A DNA stretch of 64,000 bases, from NCBI RefSeq assembly GCF_029892565.1, contig NZ_JARXVH010000014.1, forward strand, positions 124,001 to 188,000, in the 5' to 3' direction. The notes beneath the pieces were generated by a model. That model was given only the letters and a program-made list of their open reading frames with translations, was not told the origin of the DNA and searched no databases. Below are positions 8,778 to 18,200 of this stretch, piece by piece. The DNA is from Streptomyces pseudovenezuelae. Lineage in GTDB: Bacteria > Actinomycetota > Actinomycetes > Streptomycetales > Streptomycetaceae. Every line of letters begins with the position of its first letter. Positions within the stretch are counted from its first letter, which is position 1. Made by a program: the position numbers and the translations under genes.

Positions 8778-9302
8778 ATGACGTCATCGACGGCAGCAGC
8801 CGCGTACCAACTCGCCCAGGTCAACATCGGCCGTCTCAAGGCCCCCTTGGATTCAGCCCAGTTGAAGGACTTCGTCGACAGTCTCGACCCCGTGAACGCC
8901 GACGCGGACAGCGCCGACGGCTTCGTCTGGCGCCTGAAGAGCGACTCGGGCAACGCGACCGACGTGCCCGCCTTCGGGGACGAGTGGCTGATCATCAACA
9001 TGTCGGTGTGGCGGGACGTCGACTCCCTGACCGCGTACATGTACGAGGGCCGCCACCGCGCGATGCTGGCCCGCCGCCGGGAGTGGTTCGAGATGGTGCG
9101 GGAGGCCATGGTGACCCTGTGGTGGGTGCCGGCCGGGCGCCGTCCCACGGTCGCGGAGGCGGAGGAGCGCCTGCTGCACCTGCGCGCCAACGGGCCCACG
9201 CCGTACGCCTTCACGCTGCGCGCGCCGTTTCCCGCCACAAGTCATGCGCAGGGGATTGACGAGCTTGCTGACAAGCAGTCTCATAAGACACGGAGGATGT
9301 GA
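8778..9302 (+). CDS. DUF3291-domain protein
   Basis: A 174-residue cytoplasmic protein. The core AYQLAQVNIGRLKAPLDSAQLKDFVDSLDPVN and the following SADGFVWRL block, with VTLWWVPAGRRPTVAEAEERL further on, match DUF3291, a dimeric alpha-beta-barrel-like (ABM) family of unknown function. The ATG at 8778 has no Shine-Dalgarno, so it may be leaderless. The promoter of the next gene appears to lie within its last codons. Function unknown. Confidence 0.82.
   Translation: MTSSTAAAAYQLAQVNIGRLKAPLDSAQLKDFVDSLDPVNADADSADGFVWRLKSDSGNATDVPAFGDEWLIINMSVWRDVDSLTAYMYEGRHRAMLARRREWFEMVREAMVTLWWVPAGRRPTVAEAEERLLHLRANGPTPYAFTLRAPFPATSHAQGIDELADKQSHKTRRM
9256..9287 (+). promoter_or_regulatory. Candidate promoter/operator of the AurF-like gene
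   Basis: TTGACG at 9256-9261 is a good -35; a -10-like TCATAA follows after 19 bases. Between them lies the inverted repeat GCTTG-N4-CAAGC (9263-9276). The TetR-family gene downstream of the AurF-like gene is the natural candidate to bind it. Placement inside the end of the preceding reading frame is unusual but common in compact genomes. Inference only. Confidence 0.4.
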
Positions 9303-9327
9303 CCCCGGGTAACAAGGTGGGAGAACC

Positions 9328-10266
9328 ATGACGACCCAGACGGAAGCCGCCGCGCTCGACGGCCTGCGTGACGCGCTCGGGCTGCTCAAGGACCGGGAGC
9401 AGGTGGCCGAGCGGCTGCTCGACTCCTCCGCCAAGCACTCCTTCGACCCCGACAAGGAGCTCGACTGGGACGCGCCCTTCGAGGACGGCAAGTGGTTCTG
9501 GCCGCCGGAGCTGGTGTCGCTGTACGACACGCCCCTGTGGAAGCGGATGGGCGAGGAGCAGCGCATCCTGCTCTCGCAGCACGAGGCCGCCGCGCTCGCC
9601 TCGCTCGGCATCTGGTTCGAGCTGATCCTGATGCAGCTGCTGGTGCGGCACGTCTACGACAAGGCGGCCACGAGCGCGCACGTGCGGTACGCGCTGACCG
9701 AGATCGAGGACGAGTGCCGGCACTCCAAGATGTTCGCGCGGCTGATCTCGCGGGGCGGCACGCCCTGGTACCCGGTGTCCCGCGTGCACCAGAACATGGG
9801 GCGGCTGTTCAAGACCATCTCCACCACGCCGAGTTCCTTCACGGCCACGCTCCTCGGCGAGGAGGTCCTCGACTGGATGCAGCGGCTGACCTTCCCGGAC
9901 GAGCGGGTGCAGACCCTGGTCCGGGGCGTCACCCGCATCCACGTCGTGGAGGAGGCACGGCACGTCCGGTACGCCCGTGAGGAACTGCGGCGCCAGATGG
10001 TGACGGCCCCGAGGTGGTCCCAGGAGTACACCCGGGTCACCTCCGGCGAGTTCGCGCGCATCTTCTCGGTGGCCTTCGTCAACCCCGAGGTCTACACGAA
10101 CGTCGGCCTGGACAGGCGCGAGGCCCTGGCCCAGGTGAAGGCGAGCGGCCACCGCCGGGAGGTCATGCAGACGGGCGCGAAGCGGCTGACGGACTTCCTG
10201 GACGACATCGGGGTGCTGCGGGGTGCCGGCCGGCGGCTGTGGAAGGCGTCCGGATTGCTGGCGTAG
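9328..10266 (+). CDS. AurF-like diiron oxygenase
   Basis: A 312-residue member of the p-aminobenzoate N-oxygenase AurF / DUF ferritin-like family. The metal-binding pattern is visible: EHEAAAL-type helix (QHEAAALASLG), EIEDECRHSKMF with the EXXH spacing, the central EE in LLGEEVLDWMQR, and HVVEEARHVRYAREEL with a second EXXXH-type pair. Such enzymes oxidise amines or aliphatic positions; the substrate is not predictable. A GGGAG ribosome site precedes the ATG. A TetR regulator follows in the same direction after 43 bp, suggesting a self-contained regulated oxygenase unit. Confidence 0.85.
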   Translation: MTTQTEAAALDGLRDALGLLKDREQVAERLLDSSAKHSFDPDKELDWDAPFEDGKWFWPPELVSLYDTPLWKRMGEEQRILLSQHEAAALASLGIWFELILMQLLVRHVYDKAATSAHVRYALTEIEDECRHSKMFARLISRGGTPWYPVSRVHQNMGRLFKTISTTPSSFTATLLGEEVLDWMQRLTFPDERVQTLVRGVTRIHVVEEARHVRYAREELRRQMVTAPRWSQEYTRVTSGEFARIFSVAFVNPEVYTNVGLDRREALAQVKASGHRREVMQTGAKRLTDFLDDIGVLRGAGRRLWKASGLLA

Positions 10267-10309
10267 GAGGGCGTAGGAGGTGGCCAGGGGTGCGGTTACG
10301 CTGCGAGTC

Positions 10310-10963
10310 ATGACCCCCTCGGCCGCTACCCCCGCCTACCGTCGCCTCAGTGTCGAGGAGCGTCGCAGTCAGCTCCTCGACGCCGCGCTGACCCTCTTCG
10401 CGCACCGCGTCCCCGAGGACGTGTCCCTCGACGACGTGGCGGAAGCGGCCGGAGTCTCCCGTCCCCTGGTCTACCGGTACTTCCCTGGCGGCAAACAGCA
10501 GCTGTACGAGGCCGCCCTCAGGACCGCCGCCGACGAACTCCGGCAGTGCTTCGACGAGCCCCGCGACGGCGCCTTGCTGCCCCGCCTGGCCCGTGCCCTG
10601 GACCGCTATCTCGCCTTCGTCGACCAGCACGACGCCGGTTTCAGCGCGCTGCTCCAGGGCGGCAGCGTGGTCGAGACGTCCCGCACGACCGCCATCGTGG
10701 ACGGCGTACGCCGGGCCGCCGCCGAGCACATCCTCAGCCATCTGGGCGTCGCGGATCCCGGCCTGCGGCTGCGGATGACCGTACGGATGTGGATCACCGC
10801 GGTCGAGGCGGCCTCCCTGATCTGGCTGGACGAGGGCAAGCAGCCGCCGGTGGAGGAGTTGCGGGACTGGCTGGTGGAACAGTTCGCGGCCGTCCTGTCG
10901 GTGACCGCGAACCGGGACCCGCAGACCGCGGCCCTGGTCGAGGCGCTGGCCGGGGATGTCTGA
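10310..10963 (+). CDS. TetR-family transcriptional regulator
   Basis: A 217-residue repressor with an N-terminal TetR helix-turn-helix: RRSQLLDAALTLFAHR, then VSLDDVAEAAGVSRPLVYRYFPGGKQQLYEAAL, followed by an all-helical ligand-binding domain. I chose the ATG at 10310, which has a -10-like TACGCT about 8 bases upstream and would give a leaderless message; a GTG at 10280 is in frame but sits directly on its possible ribosome site. It most likely controls the AurF-like gene upstream. Confidence 0.88.
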   Translation: MTPSAATPAYRRLSVEERRSQLLDAALTLFAHRVPEDVSLDDVAEAAGVSRPLVYRYFPGGKQQLYEAALRTAADELRQCFDEPRDGALLPRLARALDRYLAFVDQHDAGFSALLQGGSVVETSRTTAIVDGVRRAAAEHILSHLGVADPGLRLRMTVRMWITAVEAASLIWLDEGKQPPVEELRDWLVEQFAAVLSVTANRDPQTAALVEALAGDV

Positions 10964-11288
10964 CACTGGTGCCGTGAAGAGCGAACACACCCCCTTCGAA
11001 GGCGGCCCGATGGACGGCCGGGTGCTGCCGGTCCTGGTGGGCGCCACCGGGCACCCGCCGAAGACGTACCGCATCCCGGTCCCGGACGCGGCCGGCGGTC
11101 CGCCCACGGTGCACGTCTACCGCCGCGTGCCGCGCGGCTTCAGCAAGCGGCTCGGTCTGCAGAAGGGCTGGAAGTACGAGTACGACCCCGAGGGCAGGCC
11201 GACCGACAAGCTCAAGTGGCCCTGGTCCAAGCCGGACGTCAGGCCCGACGCCACGCCGGGCGGCAAGCCGGACGACACCGACGGGTGA
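10956..11288 (+). CDS. Conserved hypothetical protein, 110 residues
   Basis: I do not recognise a named domain. The protein begins MSDTGAVKSEHTPFEGGPMDGRVLPV, has a central PKTYRIPVPDAAGGPP segment and a VYRRVPRGFSKRLGLQKGWKYEYDPEGRP block, and ends with a Lys/Asp/Pro-rich tail. No signal peptide or membrane span is present. The start overlaps the TetR stop by 8 bp, suggesting translational coupling; a GTG at 10974 is an alternative start. The FEGGPMDGR and KYEYDPEG segments look like those of small phage-like structural proteins, but this is not enough for a call. Confidence 0.7.
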   Translation: MSDTGAVKSEHTPFEGGPMDGRVLPVLVGATGHPPKTYRIPVPDAAGGPPTVHVYRRVPRGFSKRLGLQKGWKYEYDPEGRPTDKLKWPWSKPDVRPDATPGGKPDDTDG

Positions 11289-11349
11289 CGAGGTTGGGCC
11301 AAGCCGCCCACATCCGGCGCGCGCGGCCCGCGTCGACGTCTGAAGCTCA

Positions 11350-11379
11350 CGGTGCGGGGCAGAGGGGCTGCCCGCACCG
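11350..11379 (+). promoter_or_regulatory. Stable RNA hairpin abutting the ribosome site of the NlpC/P60 gene
   Basis: CGGTGCGGGGCAG pairs with CTGCCCGCACCG (one bulged G) around a 5-base AGGGG loop. The last base of the 3' arm is the first base of the GGAGGTG ribosome site at 11379-11385, so the folded RNA would touch the site of initiation. No known riboswitch consensus is seen. It may modulate translation or stabilise the leader. Confidence 0.45.
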
Positions 11380-11390
11380 GAGGTGATGAC

Positions 11391-12458
11391 GTGTCAGGAA
11401 GGCTTCTGCGTCTGGCGTGTACGGCGGCGGTGGCGGCCGGCACCGTCCTGGCGCCGCTGCCCGCGGCGGCCGTGCCCGAGCCGGACGCCGGCGAGCGGCC
11501 CGTCTCCCAGCTGCTGACGGACCTTCAGAAGCTGTACCGGGAGGCCGAACAGGCCACCGAGACGTACAACGCCACCGAGGAGAAGCTGCGGAAGCAGCAC
11601 GCGGAGGCCGACCGCCTCGACCGCGAACTCGCCCGCACCCGCCTCTCGCTGCACGACAGCCGGCGCGCGGCCGGCCGCCTGGCCCGGCAGCAGTACCAGA
11701 ACAGCACCGACATCTCCCCGTACGTCCGCCTGCTGCTGGCCCGCAACCCCCAACAGGCCCTCGACGAGGGCCATGTCATCGGGCAGGTCTCCCGGGAACG
11801 CGCCGAGACCCTCGGCCGCCTCACCGGCACCGAGAAGAAGGCCGACGGACTGGCCCGCAAGGCCCGCAAGGCCCTCGACGACCGGCTCTCCCTCGCCGTA
11901 CGCCAGAAGAAGGACCGGGACGACGTACAGCGGCGCCTCAAGGACGTCCAGGAACTCCTCGTCTCCCTCTCCCCCGAACAGCTCGCCGAAATGGCCGAGT
12001 TGGAGGAGAAGGACGTCGACAAGGCGCAGCGGAAACTCATGACGTCCGGCGCGTTGAGCGACGAACGCGAGCCGTCACGCGAGGGCGACCGGGCCGTGCG
12101 GTACGCCGTGCAGCAGATCGGCAAGCCGTACGAGTGGGGCGCGGAGGGCCCCAAGACGTACGACTGCTCGGGCCTGACCTCCCAGGCCTGGGGCCACGCG
12201 GGCGCCCCGATCCCCCGGACGAGCCAGGAGCAGTGGGCGCAATTGCCGAGGATCCCCCTGACCGAACTCCGCCCGGGCGACCTGGTGATCTACTTCCCCG
12301 AGGCCACCCACGTGGCGATGTACCTGGGCGAGGGCCTGATGATCCAGGCCCCGAGAACGGGCGAGAAGATCAAGGTCTCCCCGGTGGCGTCTTTCCCGAT
12401 CCTGGGAGCCGTACGTCCGGACGGGGTTCAGGCCGCGCCGGTGACGGAGGCGAGGTAG
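11391..12458 (+). CDS. Secreted coiled-coil NlpC/P60 peptidoglycan endopeptidase
   Basis: A 355-residue RipA-like wall hydrolase that cleaves stem peptides. The GTG at 11391 has GGAGGTG 5 bases upstream. Residues 1-28 form a signal peptide ending APLPAAA. A long coiled coil (about 40-215: QLLTDLQKLYREAEQATETYNATEEKLRKQ and on) resembles the autoinhibitory helices of RipA-type proteins. The catalytic domain at the C-terminus has YDCSGL (Cys nucleophile), HVAMYLG (His) and PVASFPILGAVRP. The 3' end overlaps convergently, by 31 bp, the stop of the flavin monooxygenase gene. Confidence 0.93.
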   Translation: MSGRLLRLACTAAVAAGTVLAPLPAAAVPEPDAGERPVSQLLTDLQKLYREAEQATETYNATEEKLRKQHAEADRLDRELARTRLSLHDSRRAAGRLARQQYQNSTDISPYVRLLLARNPQQALDEGHVIGQVSRERAETLGRLTGTEKKADGLARKARKALDDRLSLAVRQKKDRDDVQRRLKDVQELLVSLSPEQLAEMAELEEKDVDKAQRKLMTSGALSDEREPSREGDRAVRYAVQQIGKPYEWGAEGPKTYDCSGLTSQAWGHAGAPIPRTSQEQWAQLPRIPLTELRPGDLVIYFPEATHVAMYLGEGLMIQAPRTGEKIKVSPVASFPILGAVRPDGVQAAPVTEAR

Positions 12459-13684
12459 GCCCCCGTCTTCTCCGGCTCATAGAAGAAGTTCTCGAAGTCG
12501 GCCGGGTCGTTGAACCCGTTGGCGAACCGATCGGCGACCGGCTGCAACTGCCCAGCCGCTCCGATGAGGTTGAGGATGTGCTCGGGCGGCGGCGCCAGCA
12601 TCGCGTTCGTCCACTTGGTGACGTGCTGCGCGGTCTCCCAGTAGCGCTCGAACGTGGCCCGCATCCACGCCTCGTCGAATTCCTTCTCACCCTGATCGAG
12701 GATCGACGCGAGATACGAAGCCGCGCACTTGGACGCGGAGTTGGAGCCCTGACCGGTGATCGGGTCGTTCGCCACGACGACGTCGGCGACGCCGAGCACC
12801 AGGCCGCCGCCGGGGAGCCGGCCCACGGGGTTGCGGACCGTCGGCGCGTAGCGACCCGCCAACGTGCCACCGGCATCCGTGAGTTCGACCTTCGTGGCCC
12901 GCGCGTACTCCCACGGCGTGAACTTCTCCATGAGTTCCAGGGTCAGGGAGAGGTGCTCGGCCGGGTCCTTGACGCCGTTGAAGACGTCGAGCGGGCCGCC
13001 GGGTATGCCCTCCCAGAAGAGGATGTCCGCGCGGCCGGAGGTGGTGAGCGTCGGCATGACGAACAACTCGCCGACGCCCGGGACCAGGTTGCAGCGGACC
13101 GCGTCGTGGTCGGGGTGCTCGGGACGCGGGCCGAGCCCGTGGACGTAGGAGACGGCCAGGGCCCGCTGCGGCTCGCTGTACGGCGAACGGGACGCGTCCC
13201 GGCCGAACATGGAGACCAGCTCGCCCTTGCCCGCCGACACCATCACCAGGTCGTACGTACGGGAGAAGTAGTCGAGGTCGGAGACCGCCGCACCGTGGAT
13301 GACCAGTTGGCCGCCGCGCTGGGCGAACGTCTCCATCCAGCCGGCCATCTTCACGCGCTGGTCGACCGACTGCGCGTACCCGTCGAGCTTGCCCACCCAG
13401 TCGATGACCCGCTGGGTCGGACCGGGGTCGTGCGAGCCGGGGGCCGCGACCGAGACGCCGAGTCCTTCGATCTTCGGGGCCTGGGACTCCCAGAAGTTCA
13501 GCTGGAGATCGCGCTCGTGCTGCAGTGCCGTATGGAACATGCACTGCGTCGACATGACCCGGCCGGAGCGGATCTCGTCCGCCGTCCGGTTCGACATCAG
13601 GGTGACCTCGTACCCGTGCGACTGCAGTCCGAGGGCGAGTTGGAGGCCGGACTGGCCGGCTCCCACGACGAGTATCTTCCGCAT
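12428..13684 (-). CDS. StyA-like FAD-dependent monooxygenase
   Basis: A 418-residue flavoprotein of the styrene/indole monooxygenase StyA class, which epoxidises aromatic alkenes using FADH2 from a partner reductase. The ATG at 13684 gives MRKILVVGAGQSGLQLALGL, a GxGxxG Rossmann motif. Further family-like blocks are RTADEIRSGRVMSTQCMFH, AGKGELVSMFGRD and NDPITGQGSNSASKCA. No flavin reductase gene (StyB) is adjacent. The gene begins 25 bp after cvnD on the same strand, so it is likely the last gene of the conservon operon and could be its output enzyme, in the position where other conservons carry P450s. Confidence 0.88.
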   Translation of the reverse strand: MRKILVVGAGQSGLQLALGLQSHGYEVTLMSNRTADEIRSGRVMSTQCMFHTALQHERDLQLNFWESQAPKIEGLGVSVAAPGSHDPGPTQRVIDWVGKLDGYAQSVDQRVKMAGWMETFAQRGGQLVIHGAAVSDLDYFSRTYDLVMVSAGKGELVSMFGRDASRSPYSEPQRALAVSYVHGLGPRPEHPDHDAVRCNLVPGVGELFVMPTLTTSGRADILFWEGIPGGPLDVFNGVKDPAEHLSLTLELMEKFTPWEYARATKVELTDAGGTLAGRYAPTVRNPVGRLPGGGLVLGVADVVVANDPITGQGSNSASKCAASYLASILDQGEKEFDEAWMRATFERYWETAQHVTKWTNAMLAPPPEHILNLIGAAGQLQPVADRFANGFNDPADFENFFYEPEKTGAYLASVTGAA

Positions 13685-13709
13685 GCGGGTGGTGTCTCCT
13701 AAAGGGCGG

Positions 13710-14354
13710 TCACTCGGGGGTGACGTCCAGTGCGTGGCCGACGAGGGACAGGAGGGTCTCGATCGCCGAGATCCGCCGGCGCGCATCCATGATCATTACA
13801 GGTATGTGCGCGGGGATCGTCAACGCCTCCCGCACGTCCTCGGGTTCGAACCGCTCGCTGCCGTCGAAGTGGTTGACCGCGACGACGTACGGCAGCCCGC
13901 AGCTCTCGAAGTAGTCCAGCGCGGGGAAGCAGTCCTTCAGGCGCCGGGTGTCGGCCAGCACGACCGCGCCGATCGCGCCGCGCACCAGGTCGTCCCACAT
14001 GAACCAGAACCGCTGCTGGCCCGGCGTGCCGAACAGGTAGAGCACCAGGTCGTCGTCGAGCGTGAGGCGGCCGAAGTCCATGGCCACGGTGGTGGTCGAC
14101 TTGCGGGGCGTGTCGGTGAGATCGTCGGTCTCCTCGCTCGCCTCGGTCATCAGCGCCTCGGTCTGCAGGGGCGTGATCTCCGAGACGGCGGTGACCAGCG
14201 TCGTCTTGCCGACGCCGAAGCCGCCCGCCACCACGATCTTCGTGGCCACGGGAGCACGGGTGCGGTCGGTCTGCCAGGACCGCGGGTGCTCCTCCTCATC
14301 GGGGAGCGGGGTGACGCCGAAGGAGGCGGCGGCGTCAGAGACGACGGAGTCCAC
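13710..14354 (-). CDS. cvnD: Conservon small GTPase (CvnD)
   Basis: A 214-residue Ras-like GTPase of the MglA-like conservon class. The P-loop is GGFGVGKTTLV (about residues 44-54), switch I contains the RKSTTTVAMDFG segment, the DxxG-like motif is LFGTPGQQRFWFM (G3, DxxG replaced by TPGQ), and the base-specificity motif is NHFD. It acts with CvnA-C in a membrane-associated sensory complex. It starts with a GTG inside cvnC (20 bp overlap) and is followed after 25 bp by the StyA-like gene. Confidence 0.92.
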   Translation of the reverse strand: MDSVVSDAAASFGVTPLPDEEEHPRSWQTDRTRAPVATKIVVAGGFGVGKTTLVTAVSEITPLQTEALMTEASEETDDLTDTPRKSTTTVAMDFGRLTLDDDLVLYLFGTPGQQRFWFMWDDLVRGAIGAVVLADTRRLKDCFPALDYFESCGLPYVVAVNHFDGSERFEPEDVREALTIPAHIPVMIMDARRRISAIETLLSLVGHALDVTPE

Positions 14355-14745
14355 TCAGCACCCTTTCCAGCAGAGCGCGGTCGGGACGGCCCGTACCGTG
14401 ACCGGTACCGGTGCCGTACACACGGATCTTTCCCTGGTCCGCGAGATCGCTGAGCAGCACGCGGACCACACCGAGCGGCATCTTCAGCAGCGCGGCGATC
14501 TCGGCCACCGTGCGCATCCGGCGGCACAGTTCGACGATGGCCCGCATCTCCGGCATGACCCGGGTGTTGAGGGAGCCGTTCGTCAACTCCTTGCGCTCCT
14601 CGGACGCTTCGAGCGCCGCGACGAACGTCTCCACGAGGAGCACGTGACCGAAACGGGTACGGCCGCCGGTGAGCGAGTAGGGGCGAACGCGGGCGGGTTT
14701 GCGGTCGCCGCCGCGCACCGGAAGCCTGTTGGGCGTACTGCTCAT
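14335..14745 (-). CDS. cvnC: Conservon DUF742 protein (CvnC)
   Basis: A 136-residue DUF742 protein with a winged-helix-like core: RVRPYSLTGGRT near the N-terminus, then ELCRRMRTVAEIAALLKMPLGVVRVLLSDLADQGKIRVY, typical of the family. The basic N-terminus and helix-turn-helix resemblance suggest nucleic-acid or protein contact, but conservon complexes are known to act by protein-protein interaction. The ATG overlaps the cvnB stop (ATGA), and its end overlaps cvnD. Confidence 0.92.
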   Translation of the reverse strand: MSSTPNRLPVRGGDRKPARVRPYSLTGGRTRFGHVLLVETFVAALEASEERKELTNGSLNTRVMPEMRAIVELCRRMRTVAEIAALLKMPLGVVRVLLSDLADQGKIRVYGTGTGHGTGRPDRALLERVLSGLRRL

Positions 14746-15245
14746 CGGGCGCTCCCCGTCGACTCGGCTTCGAGGGATTTCCGTAGCTCGCTGCGGAGTT
14801 CGGGGGTCAGCGCGTGGCCGGCCCGGCCGACGAAGAGCGCCATGTGGTACGCCACGACGCTCATGTCGCAGTCCGCGGAACCGTGTACGCCGAGCAGCGA
14901 GCCGTCGCTGATCGACATCACGAAGAGACTGCCCTCGTCCATCGCGACCATCGTGTGCTTCACCGGGCCGGAGTCCATCAGCCGCGCGGCGCCGATGGTG
15001 AGGCTGCCGATGCCGGAGACGATGGTGGCGAGGTCGGCGGAGGAGCCGCGGGGGCCCTTGCGCTTGGTCTCTAGGGCCTCCCTGGCCTCCGCGTTCCTCC
15101 CCGGATCGGAGGAGAGGAGCAGCAGGCCGTCGGAGGAGACCACCGCGACCGACTGGATGCCGGGGACCTCTTCGACCAGGTTGGTCAGTAGCCAGTGCAG
15201 GTTGCGGGCTTCACTGCTCAGTCCGAAGGTACTGGGCGCGGTCAA
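14742..15245 (-). CDS. cvnB: Conservon roadblock/LC7 protein (CvnB)
   Basis: A 167-residue roadblock/LC7 protein. Roadblock proteins are GTPase partners and probably regulate CvnD. Visible core: LHWLLTNLVEEVPGIQSVAVVSSDGLLLLSS, then SLTIGAARLMDSGPVKHTMVAMDEGSLFVMSISDGSLLGV. The TTG at 15245 is chosen because GGAGG lies about 8 bases upstream and the TTGA overlaps the cvnA stop codon, the usual coupled arrangement. It ends overlapping the cvnC start by 4 bp. Confidence in family is high; the TTG start is inferred. Confidence 0.9.
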   Translation of the reverse strand: MTAPSTFGLSSEARNLHWLLTNLVEEVPGIQSVAVVSSDGLLLLSSDPGRNAEAREALETKRKGPRGSSADLATIVSGIGSLTIGAARLMDSGPVKHTMVAMDEGSLFVMSISDGSLLGVHGSADCDMSVVAYHMALFVGRAGHALTPELRSELRKSLEAESTGSAR

Positions 15246-18200
15246 CTGCTTGCCTCCTCGACTGTGCCCCCCGTGGCTTCTTCGGATGTGGGTGATCCTG
15301 AGGCCGGTTGCTGGGTCTGGCCTGTCTGTTCGGCGATCTCCGCCTGTACGTCCCGGTGGCCGGCCTGGGCGCCCTGGCGGAAGCCGCCGAGTCTCCTGCG
15401 GAGGGCTTCCGCGTCGACGCCGGTGTTTCGCTGGCGCGGGGTCTGGGTGGGAACGGTGATTTTGGGGGTGCGCTTCGGTAGGCCCTTGGCTGTGACGGGG
15501 TCTTCGTCGTCCGGGCCGGGGCCGTCGGGTGTGCGGGTGTGGTCCGCCTCGGCTTCGCCTTCGGCGGGATTGTTCCCACCCGCACCACCCGTGCGGCTTT
15601 CGTTGTCGGGTGCGGGTGGCCCCTGTGGGGCGGATTCGCCGTCGGCGGCCGACGGGTAGGCGGGGGCCGCGCCGGACGAAGGGTGCGCGGGAGCCGCGGC
15701 GGACAATGAGTTCGCGGGGGCCCCGGCGGACGACGGACTCGCGAGAGCCGCGGCGGACGACGGACTCGCGGGGGCCGCGGCGGCCGACGGGCTCGCGGGG
15801 GCCGCGGCGGCCGACGGGTCCGTGGGGGCCGCGGCGGCCGACGGGTCCGTGGGGGCCGCGGCGGCCGACGGGTCCGTGGGGGCCGCGGCAGTCGACGGGC
15901 TCGCGGGGGCCGCGGGGGATTCCGGTGTCGGTGTCGGGACCAGGAGTTCCATCGTCATTTCCGAGGGGCTCTCGGCCCTCGGCCCCGGCTCCGTCGTCGG
16001 TTGCGGCTCCGTGTCCGTCTCCGCGTGCTCCATCGCCTTCTCCGCCAGTGCGACCAAGAGGTCGCCCGGCTTGGGGCGGGCGTGGAGGACGTTGGAGTTG
16101 GCCTCGGCGTCGGCGCCCGGGAGGGAGAAGGTGTGGGTGCCGCCCGGGACCGGGGACGAGGAGGAAGAGGCGGTCGCGGGGACCGCCGCCGTGGGCGCCG
16201 AGGCCAGGAGCGGGCTCGGAACCACCACCACCGCCGCCACACCGCCCTGCTTCTGCTCGCGCAGTTGGACTCGGGTGCCGTGGCGGTGGGCCAGGCGGGC
16301 CACTACGTAGAGGCCCAAGCCCAGGCCGTCCTCGCCCTCCTGGTCGTACGGGGAGCCCGGGTCGAACTCGGCCAGGCGGGTGTTGAGGCGGGTCATGCGG
16401 TCGGCGGCCATGCCGATGCCCTCGTCCTGGACGGAGAGCATGACCTCGCCGCTCTCCAGGAGCCAGCCGGAGACCTCGACGGGGCGGTCGGGCGGGGAGA
16501 ACGAGGTGGCGTTCTCCATCAGTTCGGCCAGCAGGTGGGAGAGGTCGTCCGCGGCGAAGCCGGCCACGTGCGCGTGCGGCGGCAGGGCGGCGATGCGGAC
16601 GCGCTCGTAGCGCTCGATCTCGCTGACCGCGGCGCGTACGACGTCCACGAGCGGGACCGGGACCGCGCTCTGCTGGACGTGTTCGGTGCCGGCGAGGACC
16701 AGGAGGTTCTCGCTGTGGCGGCGCATGACCGTGGCGAAGTGGTCCAGCTTGAAGAGGGTGGAGAGGCGGTCGGGATCCTGCTCGCGCTCCTCCAGGCTCT
16801 CGATCACGGTGAGTTGACGTTCCACCAGGCCGAGGGTGCGCAGCGCGAGGTTGACGAAGGTGCCGCCGATGCTGGCCCGCAGGCGCTCCAACTGGGCGGC
16901 GGAGTCGGCGACTTCGGTGCGCAGCTCCTCGCGGGCGTCGGCCATCCGCTGGCGCTGGCCGACCAGGTGCTTGCGGTCGGACTCCAGGGTGGTGACGCGC
17001 TCGTGGTGGGCGACGGCGTGCGCGTGCAGGGCGTTGACGGAGCGGACGACCTGGGCGAACTCGTCGTTGCGGCCGGTGAAGGTGACCGGTTCCTCGGCCG
17101 CCGGGTTCTCCGCCTGGGCGAGGCGGGCCGAGCCGCGGCGGAGCACCGAGAGCGGGCGGGTGAGGGTGCGGGCCATGGCGGTGGCGATGCCGATGGTGAG
17201 CAGGACCAGTGCGCCGAGGGCGGCGATCCGGATCTCCAGCGCGGTGACGTCGTCGTCGCGCAGCTGGGCGAGTTCCTTGCTGCGGCGCTCGTAGAGGGCG
17301 GACTCGGCGCCGCGCATCAGGTCGACGCGGGCGGAGAGCGCGGCGTCGGTCTTCTTCACGCTCGTGGAGAGTTCGGCGTCGGTGAGCGTGGGCTGGTCGG
17401 TGAGGGAGGCGAGGTACTTCTCGGCGGAGTTGACCTCGGCGCCGGTGACCGTGGAGTCGTAGGACTCGCGGGCGGTCTTGGGCGCGGTGTCGCGGAAGTC
17501 GGCGAGGGCCGAGTCGGAGCGCAGCCGGGCCTGTTGGGCGGCGGCGGACAGGGCGTCGCGCGTCTTGGCGTCGGCGGCCGAGGAGGTGGTGGTCGTGGTC
17601 GGCAGGCCGGTGACGGGGCTGATGACGCTCTGCGTGCTGCGCGGCACGTTCAGCGCGGCGAGCAGGAGTCCGCGGGCGGCGGCGGCCTGCTGGACGGCGG
17701 AGTCCAGCTCGGCGAGGGCGTACCCGCCGGAGCTCGCGCGGGTCGGCATCCGCTCGGCCAACTCCTCGGCCAGCCGGTGCAGTTCGGTGATCGCGGCGGA
17801 GTAGGCGTTGTGCGCCTCCAGGGCGCTGCTCTGCCCGGTGAGCGCGGCGCGGCGCAGGGTCGCGATGCCGTCGAGGTCGCTGCGGAGGTCGGCGGGCAGG
17901 TCGGTGTCGGCGCGCAGGTCCTCGACCTGGCGGTCGACGCGGCTGCCGCTGTCCTCGGAGGGGGCCTTGGACTTGGGCCGCCCGGCGGCGACGTACGAGG
18001 TCACCTCGTCGCGCTCGTCGGCGAGCGAGTGGGCCAGCGCGAGCGCGTCCTGGGTCTGCTCGGCGAACGTCACCAGGTCCTGGGAGTCGCTCAGTTGCCC
18101 GGAGGCGGCGACGACGGAGGGCGCTCCGGCCCCGGCGACGGCGGCGGCCACGACAGCCACGGCGACGATCAGCCGGTTGCGTACGTGGGTGGGGCGGCCG

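Noticed and set aside
11289..11390. c-di-AMP (ydaO-type) riboswitch before the NlpC/P60 gene
   Set aside because: None of the conserved riboswitch blocks are present; only a simple hairpin is seen.
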